Shown in pieces: positions 62,521-64,000 of a DNA stretch of 64,000 bases. Below the pieces are notes generated by a model, which saw only the letters and a program-made list of their open reading frames with translations, made no database searches and had not been told where the DNA came from. The DNA comes from Pyxicephalus adspersus (Eukaryota; Chordata; Amphibia; Anura; Pyxicephalidae): NCBI RefSeq assembly GCF_032062135.1, contig NC_092861.1, positions 115,914,462 through 115,978,461 on the forward strand, read 5' to 3'. The translations under genes and the position numbers were made by a program. Each line of letters starts with the position of its first letter. Position 1 is the first letter of the stretch.

Positions 62521-64000
62521 ATCTGCTGATGGTTTGTCCAGTGCTTCCAGGGCTCATAGCTGGGTGATTTCTTTGTTGTGCTCCCCAGCCTGTGTTGGTA
62601 GCTCCATATTGGGTCCCCATGTCTTTACCCATCCCTATACCCCCTGGCTGTTGACTCCCTTGTGTGGTGCTGGACTGCTGCTGCGGTGCACTAGAAGTGC
62701 TGTAGTCAGGATAGCTTCCTCCATAACTCCGCATCATAGGGCTAGGGGATGTTAGGAGTTGGTTCAGAGTAGGGGTGGCACCTGATGGGTGCTGGTTTTG
62801 TCCCTGGTACCTTTGGAAGCCCCCTGCATTGGAAGCACTTGGTGGTTTACCATGACTGCCACCTCTTTCACCTATCATAATGTTGCTGCTGCCTGGGGTA
62901 CTAGTGCTGCTCTGCCTTGGGGAGCTCAGCACCCCATATGCAGAGGCTGTGCTGCCATAGCTTCCCGCCCCTCCTCCTGCAGCAGCAGCGGGCCTGCTAT
63001 ATCCCTGGTAGTGGTCATACTGGTTGCTGCCGTACCCTTCATGGGAGTTCTGCATGGGGTCTATGTTGCTGCTGGGGGCTGTAGATCCAGGATGCATCAT
63101 CCCCATACCAGTGCTTTGTTGTCTGCCATGTTGATCAAAGCAAGGCCCTACTCTGTTTGTTGATGCACTGCCATAATAATTATTAAATTCAGACGAGGAG
63201 GAAGAAGAGGAGGATGAAGAAGATGATCCACCGTTGCCACTAATATTATTATTATTATTGCTGCTGCTGCTGTTTCCTTGCTGCTGCCCTCCTCCCAGCA
63301 CTGCATGCTCATACCGACTGCTCATGGGCTCCCCAGCCATCATTTTTCCCTGCAGATCGTCTTCTTCTCCTGCCTTGCCAGTCCTCCTTGACTGGGGGTC
63401 GCCCTGATTAACCAAAGCAACATCTTTTTCCCCTGCACCATTATTACAGCCCTCTTCTCCCACACCAGCATGTTGTTGTTGCTGCTGCTGATTGTCCATA
63501 TCTGACGCCTCACTGCTGCTATTGCTTCCTCCTCCAGGGCTGCTTTTATTCGGTGTTGGTTGTTGTGCTGCCCCTGCTAGTTGTTGCTGGGGCTGCAGCT
63601 GATTAAGTTGCTGGGGTGGACGGTTGAGGTGGTGGGGAGGGTGCTGCTGCAGATGATGGGGTGCATGGTGGGGTGTATGCTGCTGGCTGTGATGGCCATG
63701 GTGATGAGAATGAGCAAGATAGTCCCCAACACTACCACACTTTAACTTGTGGTTGGGGATCCCACCACCCATTTCCATAGCCTGGAAATGGGGGGAAACT
63801 GACGGATTTCTACTGTCCTTAAGTCCTGTGTCTGAATTACTGCTATTGTTATTGTTAGTGTTGTTAGTGGTGGAGGATAGGAGAGATGAGGATGATAATG
63901 AATTTGCATTTGCCATGTTTACTTCGTGGTGGAGGTGATGGTGAAGGAGATGGTGGTGGTGATGGTGGTGGTGCAAAAGGTTGTGGTGGTGGAGGTGATC
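62516..64000 (-). CDS. ARID1B: ARID1B exon 1 (partial, 5' end outside window)
   Basis: Codes for the disordered N-terminal part of ARID1B/BAF250B, a nuclear subunit that defines the canonical BAF (SWI/SNF) remodelling complex. The exon is 495 complete codons, read right to left, and ends in TCC CAG followed by a gtaaac splice donor. I number from the Met at 63914-63916 (MANANS), which appears to match the MAHNAG start of the classical human protein. ARID1B landmarks in order: NHKLK (55-59); a His/Gln-rich stretch (about 67-120); a Gln run (143-148); a 12-Ser run (231-242); EFNNYYGSA (from 243); GPCFDQHG (257-264); NSHEGY (290-295); [14 protein letters not shown] (327-335); and the strongly conserved [20 protein letters not shown], with an LxxLL motif LNQLL at 384-388 (62753-62767). 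Residue 467 is the last in the exon. The frame is also open for 28 His-rich codons upstream of MANANS to the window edge, so the true start is unresolved. ARID1A is the alternative paralogue, but [13 protein letters not shown], the wording of the exon 1/2 junction and exon 2 favour ARID1B. Confidence 0.95.

Noticed and set aside
62189..63976. One uninterrupted 595-codon minus-strand protein
   Set aside because: The apparent start is a TTG in an already open frame, and the last 108 codons are intron read-through past a good gtaaac donor. The ARID1B exon ends at 62516.
1..64000. CRISPR array, operon, tRNA/rRNA gene or prophage-like system
   Set aside because: No regularly spaced direct repeats, no compact coding blocks and no tRNA/rRNA sequence seen. 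The introns, splice sites and repeat content are those of a vertebrate genome.

Overview
This is vertebrate, intron-dominated nuclear DNA, not a microbial locus. It carries the 5' part of one recognisable gene on the minus strand: ARID1B (BAF250B), the AT-rich-interaction-domain subunit of the canonical BAF (SWI/SNF) chromatin remodeller. Exon 1 runs from 62516 past the right edge of the window. Exon 2 lies at 37997-38191. The exons join in phase 0 across a 24.3-kb intron 1 (38192-62515). The rest of the window, 1-37996, is the start of intron 2. The ARID domain and the C-terminal BAF250 domain would be encoded further left, outside the window.

The organism is most likely a frog, probably a ranoid (ranid-like) neobatrachian. 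The encoded protein is clearly ARID1B but diverges from mammals in its homopolymer tracts. The intronic repeats look like families I associate with anuran genomes: a fold-back repeat beginning GGGCCTGATTTATTAAAG, a SINE-like family containing AGCGCCAACATATTACGCAG, TTAAAGCGG-ended Kolobok/T2-like MITEs, and AGCTNNNTACACACG-ended Harbinger-like MITEs. These family assignments come from memory, not from a search.

Layout by region. 1-37996 is AT-rich intron 2 with scattered MITEs, two opposite-strand Tc1/mariner-like remnants, a possible solo LTR, a 65-bp (TA)n tract, a near-perfect hairpin at 30414-30573 and two assembly gaps beyond the first. 37997-38191 is exon 2. 39.1-41.5 kb is a cluster of hAT-like elements, one with a clean 8-bp target duplication, beside a perfect 77-bp-arm palindrome. 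43.1-46.9 kb is a MITE cluster that includes a Harbinger-like element nested inside a SINE-like repeat. 47-62 kb is mostly unique AT-rich intron with a few blocks whose composition suggests conserved non-coding sequence. 62516-64000 is exon 1. Three runs of N (2688-2998, 10722-10994, 24526-24778) are assembly gaps.

I found no second protein-coding gene, rRNA, tRNA or CRISPR array, and no novel multi-gene system. The most notable structures are the two long inverted repeats, the nested transposon, and exon-level features of ARID1B: an N-terminal frame open to the window edge and a tandem NAGNAG acceptor at exon 2.
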